64,000 nt of DNA from Odiellus spinosus. Its lineage: Eukaryota; Arthropoda; Arachnida; Opiliones; Phalangiidae. Made by a program: the position numbers and the translations under genes. The notes beneath the pieces were generated by a model that saw only the letters and a program-made list of their open reading frames with translations, was not told the DNA's origin and did no database searches. The stretch covers positions 17,889,600-17,953,599 of the forward strand of contig OY987226.1 of NCBI GenBank assembly GCA_963920705.1. Reading direction: 5' to 3'. Shown in pieces: positions 11,618 to 22,754 of the stretch. How positions within the stretch are numbered: position 1 is the first letter of the stretch; each line of letters starts with the position of its first letter.

Positions 11618-11760
11618 AAGCCTACTTCTTTCGATATTCTATGCGGACGTATTTAAATGAAAAAATCCAAAAACACCTACGTCACACTATATGTCAAAGC
11701 AGCCTGGCAAATTTTTTCAATTTCTCAATAATAAATTCGTGAATGGAATTTTTACTTAAA

Positions 11761-12839
11761 TCAAAAATTATTATATTGCGAAAGAATAATGTGAGGTCGA
11801 TTGTGGTTTCAACTGGCGTCCGAAATTCTATTTATTTTTATTATCTTTTGATTGTGTCGACTGCACGCGGCCGCGCCATTATTTATTTATCGCCAACCAA
11901 TAGCGCGAGGACGTGATGTTTTTCGAATTCGCTTTTAAACGACAAAAATAAGAAAAATGGAGAAACAAACCTCTTTAATATCGATTTCTCTATCGCTGAA
12001 AAACCGAACTTGAAATGGTTTCCTTTTATATTTCTGACGATAGGAGTTCGCTAAAAAACTTATTTAAACTCACATTTAAAGATAATTAGGTTGAAATTGA
12101 TAAATTTTTATTTGTTAGCGATGATATTAATGGCTTAGCAAATATGCAAAATTATGATTATTATAATGATGACAAAGATGCTTTAAGAATTAAATAATAT
12201 TATATTGATAATGTTTCTAAACGAATTTAGGTCCCCTTTCAAGATTGTAATCGAAATATTTCGTACTCTGTTTTCAAATAACCAAATTCCGTGTCTGTTT
12301 TTTCATATCTTGATAAAACGCTGTTTATTCAATGGCAATTGAGACTATAGAAAAAGCTGGAGCGTATTCATCCGTAATGTTAAATCTCTATAGATGATAA
12401 ATAGTCCAAGCCAACTCATTTAAGTACGCTAGTATATAGGTAGTGAAATTAAGTGTTCCCCACAAATCTCTGGAATTTCGCGAAAATATTCGCATTTCGC
12501 TTAATTTTCTTTGCCTTTTTGGTGTCGTAAAAATCTCGTCGCTGCTGTCGCGAAAACTAAAATAGTATTTGTACGAGCCTCTGGGGTTTTAACCCACTTT
12601 TACGTTCAATTCGGCAAAAGTTTTGTCCATTTTTCCTTCTATCAGAAGTGTATTAAAACATCTCTTTAGGAGGGAAGTTCTCTACTCCCGTTGTCGTTGA
12701 CAAAAGAATTCATTAACGAGCTCATGGACTAGCAGCCTACGAATATTCTTCATATAAAAATGTTAATATTTGCGCGCGAAATGGCGAGTTTTTCAAAAAT
12801 ATTGCATGATGAATGCGGAACGAAATGAAATTTTGTGGG
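11761..12839. other. Unassigned DNA
   Basis: No repeat copy or exon recognised. Confidence 0.4.
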
Positions 12840-13225
12840 TAAAGGCAGATCCACACTGACATATTGTCTTGCATTTTATGCGCGCACGCTTATAATTCTA
12901 TTTCGCGTGAAACGATTGAAAATTTGACAGTGTGTATACTTATCCGCCTTAAGGTCGCGTGCGTGAAACGCAAGATAATTGGTCAGTGTGTAAACGCCTT
13001 AAGGCCGCGCGTGAAACGCAAGAAAATTTGTCAGTGTCTATCCGCCTTAAGACCGCGCCTGTCTGTACGTACCTTCCTTAAGGGCGCACGCGTGAAACAC
13101 ACGATAATTGGTCAGTGTGTATCCGCCTTCCTTAAGGGCGCATGCGTGAAACGCACGATAATTAATTAATGTGTATCCGACTTAAGGTTGCATGCTTCAA
13201 ACGCACAAAAATTGTTGAGTGTGGT
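12840..13225. mobile_element. Family G foldback with ~60-bp direct repeats
   Basis: The left edge GGCAGATCCACACTGACA is the near-complement of the recurring unit GGTCAGTGTGTATCCGCCTT. Inside are about five or six imperfect copies of GCGTGAAACGC, then ATAATTGGTCAGTGTG and CCGCCTTAAGG, about 50-60 bp apart. The 101-codon plus frame is only a translation of these units. A related, smaller foldback (GGCGGATGCACACAGACA) lies at 45.27 kb. Terminal-repeat expansion like this is typical of Foldback-type DNA elements. Confidence 0.65.
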
Positions 13226-13246
13226 CGGGTTAGATGACCCGACCAA
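13221..13246. other. Perfect short hairpin
   Basis: TGGTCGGGT and its complement ACCCGACCA surround a 6-base loop TAGATG. It lies at the right edge of the family G array and may be its terminal fold, or chance. Confidence 0.5.
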
Positions 13247-14098
13247 GTACCAATGCGACTCGATGGACCATAATTTCATTGTTTCATTGAAATTCGCAAT
13301 TTGGAAATTTTTGAAGAATGGGGTTTTATATACTTCTGGTACAACGTATATATAAAGCTTTCTCCCCCCCGCCAAAAACACTCGACCAAAAATTCCAACG
13401 TTAATAATAATTTCACGCCGCGGTTGGGAATAGAAACAACCAAAATTTTATGGGAAAGAAAATTTTTCGTATTTCGGTTATAAAAAATTTAAGTACGAAT
13501 AAAATTTAAGTTAAACAAAATCTCAAAGGCTATAAATATAAAGTTATTTTTAATTATTCTAATTAGAATTTCTTGAAAAAGTATTTTAATATTTGTCGAG
13601 AAATGAAAAAGGGAATCTCATTTCAATGAAAAGAAATACAATATTATAGAGAGGTTTAGTATCAAACGCGTAGATCAGAATGCCGATTAATCTTGCCATT
13701 TTCTTTAACCCGGCTTTCTTCTGGTACGAGTTTAATCGCCATATAGATTAGTTAAAATATACGTTCATTCATATAGCTTATTATCAGCCTTGTGCAGAGT
13801 GCAAGATGCGCCGGGATTTGGCCATGGACACCAATCTTAATTCTTCCAATTACGTCTATATTGTAGTCTCTTGCTGTAAAGTTTCTTCATAGATATTGTC
13901 GTTAATGAGACAATAATCATGTTGTCTATTTGATTTGTGATCTATTTAACAAAATGGGATAGCAGACAATGAGGAAGTTATTAGATTTGCATCGCTAAAC
14001 GACGATTAAATGACAAACGTAAAACCATTGAGGCAGACAAAATGACGAATATTATTGGTCACAGAGGGCGCTGTATCGTTAACGTAATACCGATTTAC
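13247..14098. other. Unassigned DNA
   Basis: Contains a C-run near 13365; otherwise nothing recognised. Confidence 0.4.
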
Positions 14099-14386
14099 TA
14101 CAGCTGCGTTCATACTAGGCCTTGGAATCGATTTAAATCGTTTCAAAACGTTTCACTGTAGTCGTGTGAACAGGAAACCGTCTTTTCTCGAATCGATTTG
14201 ATTCGATTTCTTGAAACTGCTTCGGGAACCAGTTTCATAACGATTCGGTTTCAACAACCCATTATAAATCGATTTATAAAGATATCGTGTGAATACATGA
14301 CGCTTAAAACGATTCCTGTCGATTTGAATATCGGTTTCATTTTACCGATTTAAAGCGATTAAGAAATGCTGTGTGACCGTAGCTAT
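14099..14386 (+). mobile_element. Family B MITE, near full length (copy B2)
   Basis: It starts CAGCTGCGTTCATACTAGG and ends TGCTGTGTGACCGTAGCTA, about 288 bp. The inside carries, in order, the GTTTCAAAACGTTTCACTG, CTGCTTCGGGAACCAGTTTC, ATAAATCGATTTATAAAG and TCGATTTGAATATCGG blocks common to the family. The imperfect terminal inverted repeat is about 45 bp, and TA lies on each side. It has no coding capacity. Confidence 0.9.
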
Positions 14387-15072
14387 ATAGTGTGCATGGT
14401 AAAACAAAGTTTAACCCAAAGACGGCTAGGCTTTCTAATCCAATCGGTATATTTATTATTTTAAAGATATAAGGAGTTGGCGTTACGAGCCGTATCGATA
14501 CAATTCTTTTTATTCTTACTTGATATATTCTTAACAAGATATAAATTGGTTAGAACATCAATAGCGGATAAAAACCATTTTTTGTCGGCGAAGAAATACA
14601 AAAACATTAAAAAAGCAAAGTCCTTCGATCAATATCGATTCGAAGTATATACAAACACTTTTCGTTTGGTATATTTTCCCCTTTCGAATGTGTATCAAAT
14701 TTTAATGTTAAATTAATGATATAGATTTTTTTAGTTCCCCCTTTTTTTGTTGAGATCCATTTTCTGGTAATGCGCCACGAAGTTTAGACATCGTATATAT
14801 ATATATATCGAAGTAGTCCTAGATAGGAACGTTCGGTCTTTTACCCGTACTTCCGTAGCCTTTACCTTTTTTCTACCCTGAAAAATTTGATGTACCTACC
14901 GATCGATACGAACAAAACCAAACCTTTGTTCTCTGTTTTATCTTCGATTGAGAGCTACAATATCGTATTTGTATTTTATAAGGAAATTTTAAAAATATGA
15001 GGAAAATTAATAGTTATTGAAAAATAAACATACATTTATAAGATACAGAGTTATGGAACGTAACATGTATAC
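14387..15072. other. Unassigned DNA
   Basis: No feature recognised apart from a short TA run near 14797. Confidence 0.4.
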
Positions 15073-15560
15073 GACGTGCAAAATCATGGAGGTCTGAAAA
15101 GGTCAAGAAATTCTGAAAATGTGAGGGATGTGTTAAAAGCTCAGGAGAGATTAGAAAGGTCAGGAAATATTGAAAAGGTCAAGAAAGAGAACTGTGGGAA
15201 GTTTAAAATGTCAGGGAAGACTGAAAAAATGGTCAGAAAAGACTTAAATATGTCAGGAAAGACTGAAAAAATGGTCAGGAAAGACTTAAATATGTCAGGA
15301 AAACTGAATAAAAGGCCAGGAAAGACTAAAAAAGATCAGGACAGACTGATAAAGGTCAGGAAAGATTAAGAAGTTCAGGAAAGAATGAAAAAGGTCAGGA
15401 CAGACTGATAAAGGTCAGCAAAGATTAAAAAGGTCAGGAAAGACTGAAAAAATAGTCAGGAAAGATTAAATAGGTCAAGAAAGACAGAAAAGGTTGAGAA
15501 AAACTCAGAAAAGTTGAAAAGTAGGACATGGAAAACGAAGAAAGTTGAAAGTAGATCAAA
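15073..15560. repeat. GGTCAGGAAAGACTGAAAAA minisatellite
   Basis: About twenty degenerate copies of a purine-rich unit near 20 bp, with a local 42-bp duplication at about 15203-15300 (TGTCAGGAAAGACTGAAAAA then TGGTCAGGAAAGACTTAAAT). A 97-codon frame runs through part of it and is rich in K, S and G because of the repeat. I do not regard it as a gene. Confidence 0.85.
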
Positions 15561-16218
15561 GGTCAGAGATGACGTCTAAGCAGCTGAATGGTAATTTGTA
15601 ATAAAAAATGTCCAATTAGTCTGAAAAGTAATCTGCCAGGTCATTGAAAACGTTTGAGTTACATAAGAACTAGCGCGAACGCGACTAATTTTGATGTCCC
15701 AAAAACCTAAGGGCAGTAAAAATCTAGGTTATAAGGTCATCGAAGTTGAACTACGCCAAAAGCGTCTTTGTGTTGGAAAGACGTCTCTAAAATATTTAAG
15801 TAAATTATTTATTTGGTTGCAATACAAAGTTCCTTTATAAAAAAATCCGATTGCATTAATTATTAATATCGTGTGAACTGCGTGCTTGTAAATAATAGAA
15901 AGTTTTAAGGATTTAATATTGAATGTAGCCAATCCTTAGACCTCAATCTTTAAACTAGGGTATATAAAGAAACATTTTCTGAAATATTTTGGTGATCTTA
16001 ATTCCAATTGAATTTACAATTAACGAATATTTAAGTGTAATTTCTAAAAATATGCATATATTTTATATATAGCGTCTAGACCGTCTCTTCTCTGCGCGTT
16101 CCCATAATATACGAACTATTTGGAAGGGCATCTGGATTCTGGACGCTACTTAGTCTCCTTTTTGTTCATTTTTGGTTTAAAATAACTCGTTTGTCGAGTC
16201 TATACCTATAGTATACCG
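15561..16218. other. Unassigned DNA
   Basis: No feature recognised. Confidence 0.4.
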
Positions 16219-16260
16219 TATAGGTTGGTTCAAAAATGAATGATCTTCCCTTTTGACGGT
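16219..16260 (+). mobile_element. Possible mariner-like terminus, solitary
   Basis: TA followed by TAGGTTGGTTCAAAAATGAA resembles the terminal repeats of many Tc1/mariner elements (TTAGGTTGGTSCAAAAGT type). No matching inverted end was found in the next several hundred bases, so it is at best one end of a truncated element. Confidence 0.3.
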
Positions 16261-16746
16261 GGTAAACTTTTATCTCGAAAAATAATAGGGGGGTATTCTC
16301 CGAGGCGGGGCAATTTCTGTAATCGCTATACGCGCCCAAAAACGCGATAGCTAGGACCCGAGAGCCAGTGACGCTAATGGGGCCGACTATACGAAAATAT
16401 TTTGAAGCATTATAGAGAATCCTAGAAGAAAAATTGTGGTTTGAAAATAAAATAATGGGGTATGTAGGGTTTTGGGGTAAAGCCTGCCACCCGAGGGGAA
16501 AACAAAAATAAATATGATAGAAAGGGTTAGCTTCTAGGTATGGAGATAATAATTTTATCCGTCGTGAGATTCTTAATGAACGAAAACGGGGAGAGGAAGT
16601 CGAGGAAAAAGAACGAAACAGCTGTACGGACTTGGTTTCATCTTTAAAGGGACACTAAACTGTACTAATACGCTATTTTGAAACTATAATTGTTTTTTGC
16701 TGTCAAGTATTACTTATATCGTGAGTAATAAATCGATAATTTACCC
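16261..16746. other. Unassigned DNA
   Basis: TTTAAAGGGACACTAAACTG at about 16646 looks like one end of a TTTAAAGGGA-type MITE, a motif shared with families A and E. No opposite end was found. Confidence 0.35.
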
Positions 16747-16924
16747 TAGAGATCGGGGTTTGGACAAAATAATCCACAACTATCAGTTAATCAGTTAATC
16801 ATAAAAAAATAATCGGAAAATTATTCGCGATTACATTGGATTTATCATAGACTATTTCCTCGAAAAATTTGAAGTTATGAATTTAAAGATAATCAGAAAT
16901 TTCTTGTCCAAACCCCGATCTCTA
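16747..16924 (+). mobile_element. Family D hAT-type MITE, complete (copy D1)
   Basis: The element is 178 bp with a perfect 21-bp terminal inverted repeat beginning TAGAGATCGGGGTTTGG. It is flanked by an exact 8-bp target duplication ATTTACCC (16739-16746 and 16925-16932). Eight-base duplications are the signature of hAT transposases. The inside is AT-rich, has a short TCAGTTAA duplication near 16788 and no coding capacity. The exact duplication and clean termini suggest a fairly recent insertion. Confidence 0.92.
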
Positions 16925-16932
16925 ATTTACCC

Positions 16933-18084
16933 CATGGTAATAGACGCAGACGTGCTAATGTATTTTTTCGTGTCTGAGTTATTTGCCCTATCAATGCAAA
17001 CTCAAATGATCAAGCTACGTATCCTGAAAAACATTGCATTTTTCACGATTGTAGAATTTTTATGTAGTAAGATATAAGAATTTTGAAGCCTTTAGAAGAG
17101 GAATTTGCCATTTAAAGTAAATCATTGTGTGAATAACAGTAAATAAAGGCAGAATCGAGCCTGGGCTGCATGTCTACTTCATGGACAAATTGATAAATTA
17201 TACTGTAGAGGGACCCACGACGAAATCCACGCTGACACAGGATATTGATTGGGAAATAAAATTCCGGACTATATTTCAGTAGCTGTAGGACGCGTTAGAG
17301 ATGGCGAGATAGTCGCAGAATGTAGACGTAAGGTAGGGAATAGTTCAGCATAGAACTAACAATGTAAGAGGGCCTCAGATCGAATTGCCAGGAATTTTGG
17401 TGCCGTCGCCGTGGGTCCTTCTATATTGTTCTTAGTTTATCTCTACTTTAATACTATATGTATGTCTTGGGGGGGGGTCTATTTTAATTAATCCAGCCAT
17501 AATATTTCACAGGGCTATAGATTTACAATAGTGTAAAAAACCAGGGATTAATTGAAAACGCTAGTAAAATTTTAAGTCTGTATAGTCTTCCTTAAATGCG
17601 TGTATAGTTAATCCGCTAGTATTCATCGTGATAAATCTTCCATAATAGATTTTATTATTAATCGAAAAAATATTATTATTTACTCAAAATGGCGTCGCGT
17701 GTCGTTATCCCTTCAACAATTTTCGGCGCGGCCTTCCGCCGCATTAATCATTTGTAAGAAAATAACTTGAATTTGAAATTTTCGCTTAGTCTAGCTGGAA
17801 AAACGGGTTCGTTTTCAATACGGCGCCTAGAGTCAAATATTTTCTAGCTGACTTGACGGATTTGATTTCACTCCCAAAAACTCAATTGAACTTTTAAATT
17901 TTGACCCCCTTTTATAGCCACACTCGCCCCCCCCCCCCTTTTTTTTCTCGGTTCCTTTTTTTCCACATTTTTTTAGAAGGATGAAAGGGACTAAGGTTTC
18001 ATTTCCCTCAATATATCATTGCAACCTTAGAACGTATCCAATATTTCCATCATTGAAACACTCGCTATATTTGAAACCATGTAG
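16933..18084. other. Unassigned DNA
   Basis: Contains a G-run near 17469 and a C-run followed by T-run at 17928-17946. No repeat copy or exon recognised. Confidence 0.4.
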
Positions 18085-18520
18085 TTTAAAGGGAGAATGC
18101 AACCTCACAACAAGTGTTTTTTTATCGATTCTTTATCGTTTAAATACACCTAATCCAACAGTAAAAAAGATTAAAAACAAATATTAAACTAGAAATAAAC
18201 TTAAATGTTACCATCAAAATAGGCTTAGCTGGATTCGTGGAGATCACCTGCGCTCTCCGTATAAGGACTAGCGACATTGATCGATGGCTCTTACATGGAG
18301 AATGCATTTATCTCCATGATCAATGGTCGCTGGTCCTTATACGGGGAGTTCAGGGTATCTCCATGACTCGAGCTAAGCCTATTTTGATGGTAAGGTTTAA
18401 ATTAATTTCTAGTTTAATATTTGTTTGTAAATATTTTTTTTACTGGTTGATTAAGCCTATTGAAACGATAAGGAATCGATAAAAAAATCTCTTGTTATTA
18501 GGTTGCATTCTCCCTTTAAA
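18085..18520. mobile_element. Family A palindromic MITE, full length (copy A3)
   Basis: It runs from TTTAAAGGGAGAATGC to GCATTCTCCCTTTAAA, 436 bp, and is palindromic almost throughout. The outer arms hold the AAGTG-T-run-ATCGATTCTTTATCG block, the middle arms AAACTAGAAATAAAC and the inner arms AATAGGCTTAGCTGG. The centre is CTTACATGGAGAATGC and neighbours. TTAA lies at both ends. It has no coding capacity. This is the reference copy for the family here. Confidence 0.92.
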
Positions 18521-18736
18521 GGTTGGAGAGAAAGATATACGTGGAATGACATCATTACGCCTACTTCATTCTTGCCAACTGCCAACTTTCTAAGGTCAAT
18601 TAGCAGTTAAAACAGTTTTTCCAATGGTTATTTAGATCTTTCTATAGTTGGAATTCACTATGTATATACACTTAGCCTTCTTTAATCACTTTAAAAATAC
18701 TTCTTGCGTAAATTTCTAATGACCCAATTTTTTTAA

Positions 18737-18781
<45 letters not shown>

Positions 18782-19079
18782 CACTATTTTGTGGTTGGGC
18801 CATTTTCGTCGTGGCTTCGCTTAATTAGCAAAACTTCTATCTTTTTTTTTAACCAATTCTTTATTTCGGATCGAATTAAATTCTAGCAACGTTGATCTTT
18901 TCGATTTTTTTTTCTTTTGTTTAAAACCGAGACCGCAAAATCTAATCGGTTCAAAATTTTTAATGAGAATGATATTTGAGATTCTATTTAAAGTGACGCT
19001 GTATCAGATTTCTAATCTAAATGGTATATGGATAGCATTTACGGATATGTCTCTTCCGTTAAAGTATTTAATCCAGAAG
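18521..19079. repeat. Unassigned DNA with a ~43-base poly-T run
   Basis: An almost pure T-run lies at about 18739-18781; smaller T-runs follow at 18842 and 18905. Otherwise nothing recognised. Confidence 0.6.
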
Positions 19080-19830
19080 GTTGTGCCTTGAGTAATTTAA
19101 TAAATCTTAATTTGGGAAAACTTTAGTAATTTAATAAATCTTAATTTGTTAAAACTTTAGTAATTTAATAAATCTTAATTTGGGAAAACTTTAGTAATTT
19201 AATAAATTAAATGTACAAAAAATAGATTTTAGTAGATTTTAAATCAAATGGGAAAATGTTATAAATTGTTTAAAAAAATGATTTTAGTAGATTTCAATTT
19301 GGGGAAATTTTATTAAATTGGTGAATCTTAGTTTGAAAAAATTTTATTAAATTGGTGAATCTTAGTTTGAAATTTTTTTTATTAAATTGGTGAATCTTAG
19401 TTTGAAAAAGATTTATTAAATTGGTGAATCTTAGTTTAAAATTTTTTTATTAAATTGGTGAATCTTAGTTTGAAAACATTTTATTAAATTGGTGAATCTT
19501 AGTTTGAAATTTTTTTATTAAATTGGTGAATCTTAGTTTGAAAAAAATTTATTAAATTGGTGAATCTTAGTTTGAAATTTTTTTATTAATTTGGTAAATC
19601 TTAATTATGAAAATATTTATTAATTTAGTAAATCTTAATTATGAAAATATTCATTAATTTAGTAAATCTTAATTATGAAAATATTTATTTATTTATTTAG
19701 TAAATCTTAATTATGAAAATATTTATTTATTTATTTAGTAAATCTTAATTATGAAAATATTTATAAATTTAGTAAATCTTAATTATGAAGATATTTATTA
19801 ATTTAGTATTTAATCTTAATTATGAAAAAT
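19080..19830. repeat. 34-bp minisatellite in three variant blocks
   Basis: All blocks share a period close to 34 bp around AATCTTA. Block 1 (19090-19215) uses TTAATAAATCTTAATTTGGG. Block 2 (19285-19590) uses TTAAATTGGTGAATCTTAG. Block 3 (19590-19830) uses TTTAGTAAATCTTAATTATG. Unit types do not intermix, as expected when one array is amplified in successive local waves. Confidence 0.88.
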
Positions 19831-21282
19831 TTGTTTCATAAAAACTTTAATATTTACCAACTTAATAGTTTTTGGGAACATTTGATTAATTTAAATTTGG
19901 AAAGATTTCACCCGAATTTGATAAAGACATTTTTTGAGGTGAAAACGAATTTTTTCAAATTAATTCAACCCCTGAACGGTATTAGTTACAGCGAAAGAGA
20001 CTGTTCGGCAGTTAAAACACATTTACAGGCGTCTAATAGAAAATACATTAAATCATTGACGCCTAAATAGTAGCTGTGCCGCGAAGTTTGAAGCTCTTCG
20101 GCTAAAACACATTTACAGGTGCTGATAAACTATTTAATATTCCGTTAATACAATCACACCGAACGAATTAAAAAGCTTTTTTTTTATTTATTAGGAAAGC
20201 CCAATTTAATCTCGACCAAAGTCAAATTCATATTAGTTAGTTATTAATTTATTAATATCATTAACCCCCTCCCTATCCCCTCTCTCGCAATTCTTTCCAT
20301 TCTTAGCTGATTAGATTTTTGTTCGAGAGTGAGTTTGCGTAATAATCAAAGCTATGGCGGCAAAAGTACATCACTGTCAAAACTACCGTTGAAACACAGT
20401 TATAGATTTTTGCGTTTTTATTTTTTTCCCAATTCGTTTCTAATCTTAGAAACAATGTATATTCCCATCGTAAAACCGGTTTTTCTTCGTAGATTTTCGT
20501 CCCTTCTAAGAGTGTAATGACGGTATAATATTCGATATGGCCTCCGGTATAATAGTATTATGTTTAATTAATGGTTTTGTCAGCCTCAGCCGTTATCGGG
20601 TTATTTATCTTAGACTACAGTTTTCGTATGGGCATAATTTTTTTAGGGGCTCAATTTTTCCATTTAATATCTAATCCAATCACAATATTCTCCAAGTCTG
20701 ATACTAACGCGGAGGTATACTTAATGATAAATTTACGTAGAGCTAAAATATATTAGCTCGATTGTAACATCTGGGTGAATGGTTGCTTTGTGATTTAGAA
20801 ATAATTGTAGGAAAGGTATATATCTGTTTTGGGTCATTATTATATATAAAAACAAAAGTTGATAACTTATTACCGAAAAGTAATTGAAGGCCAGTAGTAG
20901 GACTATTAACGATGGACTCGTATCTTAATAGATAAAGAATAATAACCAAACCGGTGTTCATAAGCGTCCTCTTACGGCAAACAGTGCAGGCAAAAGTTTG
21001 AACTAAGAAAAAAAAGTGCGTGGCTGCTATGGATACTAGATGTCTATTGTTAAAAGCAAAAACCCGTTGCTTAATAGTATCAGCAAAGGGCCAGGTAAAC
21101 GTACAAGTACATCACTTAAAACTAGTCAAAAAAGCCACCACCCCTGTCTGGCTCGAGTGATTTGAACTATACCTCGATATTTTGAGTCGGGAGAGAGCTA
21201 ATTTAGGCGGACCGCGCTTGGCCGAACTCCAGAATTTCTCCAAAGAGATGGCGCTTCCGAGTTCACTACTTACACCAACTGC
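19831..21282. other. Unassigned DNA
   Basis: A short sequence, AAAACACATTTACAGG, occurs twice (about 20013 and 20105). The frames at 19822-20070, 20329-20517 and 20571-20756 show no recognisable domain. A weak similarity to 9.73-9.96 kb lies at about 21060-21210. Confidence 0.4.
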
Positions 21283-21411
21283 GGTTAATCAGTTAATTAT
21301 TAATATTAATCAGTTAATTATTCGCTATTACATTGCATAGACTTCCCGTGGATAATTTTCAATTATGAATAAAGATAAAACAAACAGAAATTATCTTGCA
21401 CCGACCTCTGT
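21283..21411 (+). mobile_element. Family D hAT-type MITE, worn copy (D5)
   Basis: It keeps the inner block: repeated TTAATCAGTTAATTATT, then CGCTATTACATTGCATAGAC, GAATAAAGATAAAACAAAC and AGAAATTATCTTG. The right end is diverged (CACCGACCTCTG) and the left terminal repeat is unrecognisable. It shares CTTCCCGTGGATAATTTT with copy D4, so both belong to a subgroup distinct from D1 and D2. Confidence 0.7.
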
Positions 21412-22019
21412 TTAATCCGATATACCCCAGTTGCAACCTAGAAACGGACCTATATACATTTTGTAAAACTTGTTTTACGATGGGGATATCTATATATTTC
21501 AAGATTGTAAGACAGAATACGTGCTTATAGTTGTTTTCGTATACTTTTCCTATAGCAAAGACGTTCTTAATATTTATTCTAATACAATCTTAGTAGAAGC
21601 ATTTTATGAGTTGGGAAATTTGTTCCATCTAAGATGGCGACCAATTATTATAGATATGTATGTTATATTGTACATCAGTGTCATTATTTTCCCGAGTTCT
21701 TTAAGTTCTTTAGCTGCTTCGTGGATGCATGTCTAATATATTTTTTCCTCGGTAATATTTATTCCCAAAAAATAGGCCAAACTTTCTTTTATATTATAAA
21801 GTAAATAATTTACCACACTTTATCACCGGTAATTTACAATATAAGGGAAACGTAAGTCGGATAAATACGTAATATTAGAACTCATTGGGTTAAAAAGAAG
21901 TTCCTCTACACGCATTGACGCTGTATTCTTTGCGCCATAGTTTATTTTCCGAGAAGTTGGTTTTATGGCAACTGGCTGGCTTTGCCAGTTTTATGTTCCT
22001 ATAACAAAGTTAGATAATT
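21412..22019. other. Unassigned DNA
   Basis: The 88-codon frame 21470-21736 is rich in V, I, Y and F and could look like membrane segments, but it has no family resemblance. I leave it uncalled. Confidence 0.4.
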
Positions 22020-22185
22020 TTTTCCATCGTGACGTCACATTCGGCTATGAAACGGATGAAAAAAACCATTGTTTAAAATTACTTTGGTCCTTTTTTGTGG
22101 AATTCGTGTTATATCATGAAATTCGAATTCTGTTGGAATTTTCCAATTTCGACCATTTTTGACCAATGTCCAAATTGACCAAATT
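22020..22185. mobile_element. Family I partial copy (I3)
   Basis: CGTGACGTCACATTCGGC, GTGGAATTCGTG, GAATTTTCCAATTTCGACC and ATTTTTGACCAATG follow the order of the family I right arm. It is diverged, and only one arm is recognisable. Confidence 0.5.
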
Positions 22186-22754
22186 TCGATGCATTTTAGC
22201 CCCTTAAACGTCTAGACAGTTCGGCGCAATATTAGCACCGTCTACTCAGTTCCAATCTCAACCGCTAGAGAGGGCAATTTCGAATTCCGTATCTCGACCG
22301 TTTAGAGAAAGCTCTAACGACAAAATTTTCAGAGCCACATACCGATCATAATACGCCTTGTTGTAAACTTGAAGCATGATTTACCTGTGACTCTACTCAA
22401 AATTCCATTTTAATTAATTAAATGGTTAAGAATTGCTTCAATGACGTCAGGAAATGATATAATTATTAAGTTAGTTTCACGTAATGTGATTACAAAGAAT
22501 AATTAAACGTGATAAAGTGAGTCAAACCTTCCACGATGTTGTTATGACGTCATGACTTTAATTTTCTTGATGTAGTTAAGCTTCACGTTCCCGTTGACGT
22601 TACTAATTCAATTTCTCATAAACTCCCAAAAATATTTTAAATACCAGTAGCGAAACTTTTCAACTTTATATAGGCTTAGCTATATAGTTTATATAGCTTT
22701 TAGCGTAAGCGTTTAATCTTAACTCCAGAGAACTTATTATTTTTGGCAGACTGC
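22186..22754. other. Unassigned DNA
   Basis: Several TGACGTCA-like words occur (near 22441 and 22547), which resemble CRE sites, but no supporting context is visible. Confidence 0.35.

Larger units (their letters stand above)
11125..11760. mobile_element. Family I copy (I2), split by a family A element
   Basis: The left piece (11125-11280) has GCTGAATTCAGATATTTT and GACCATTTTTGACAAATTG. The right piece (11618-11760) has CTACGTCACAC, CAGCCTGGCAAATTTTTTCA and a TAAATTCG end, in the same order as copy I1. A family A element lies between them, so A landed in I. The right piece is more diverged from I1 than the left. Confidence 0.65.

Noticed and set aside
12864-13169. 101-codon frame with repeated CVKR-like words
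   Set aside because: It follows the direct repeats of the family G foldback.
15076-15369. 97-codon lysine-rich frame
   Set aside because: It is a purine-rich minisatellite translation.
18739-18781. Long poly-T as the tail of an inverted retroposed gene
   Set aside because: No gene-like sequence precedes it on the minus strand, and several similar T-runs occur without context.
22441-22556. CRE-like TGACGTCA words
   Set aside because: Isolated short matches. Similar words are part of family I arms elsewhere in the window.
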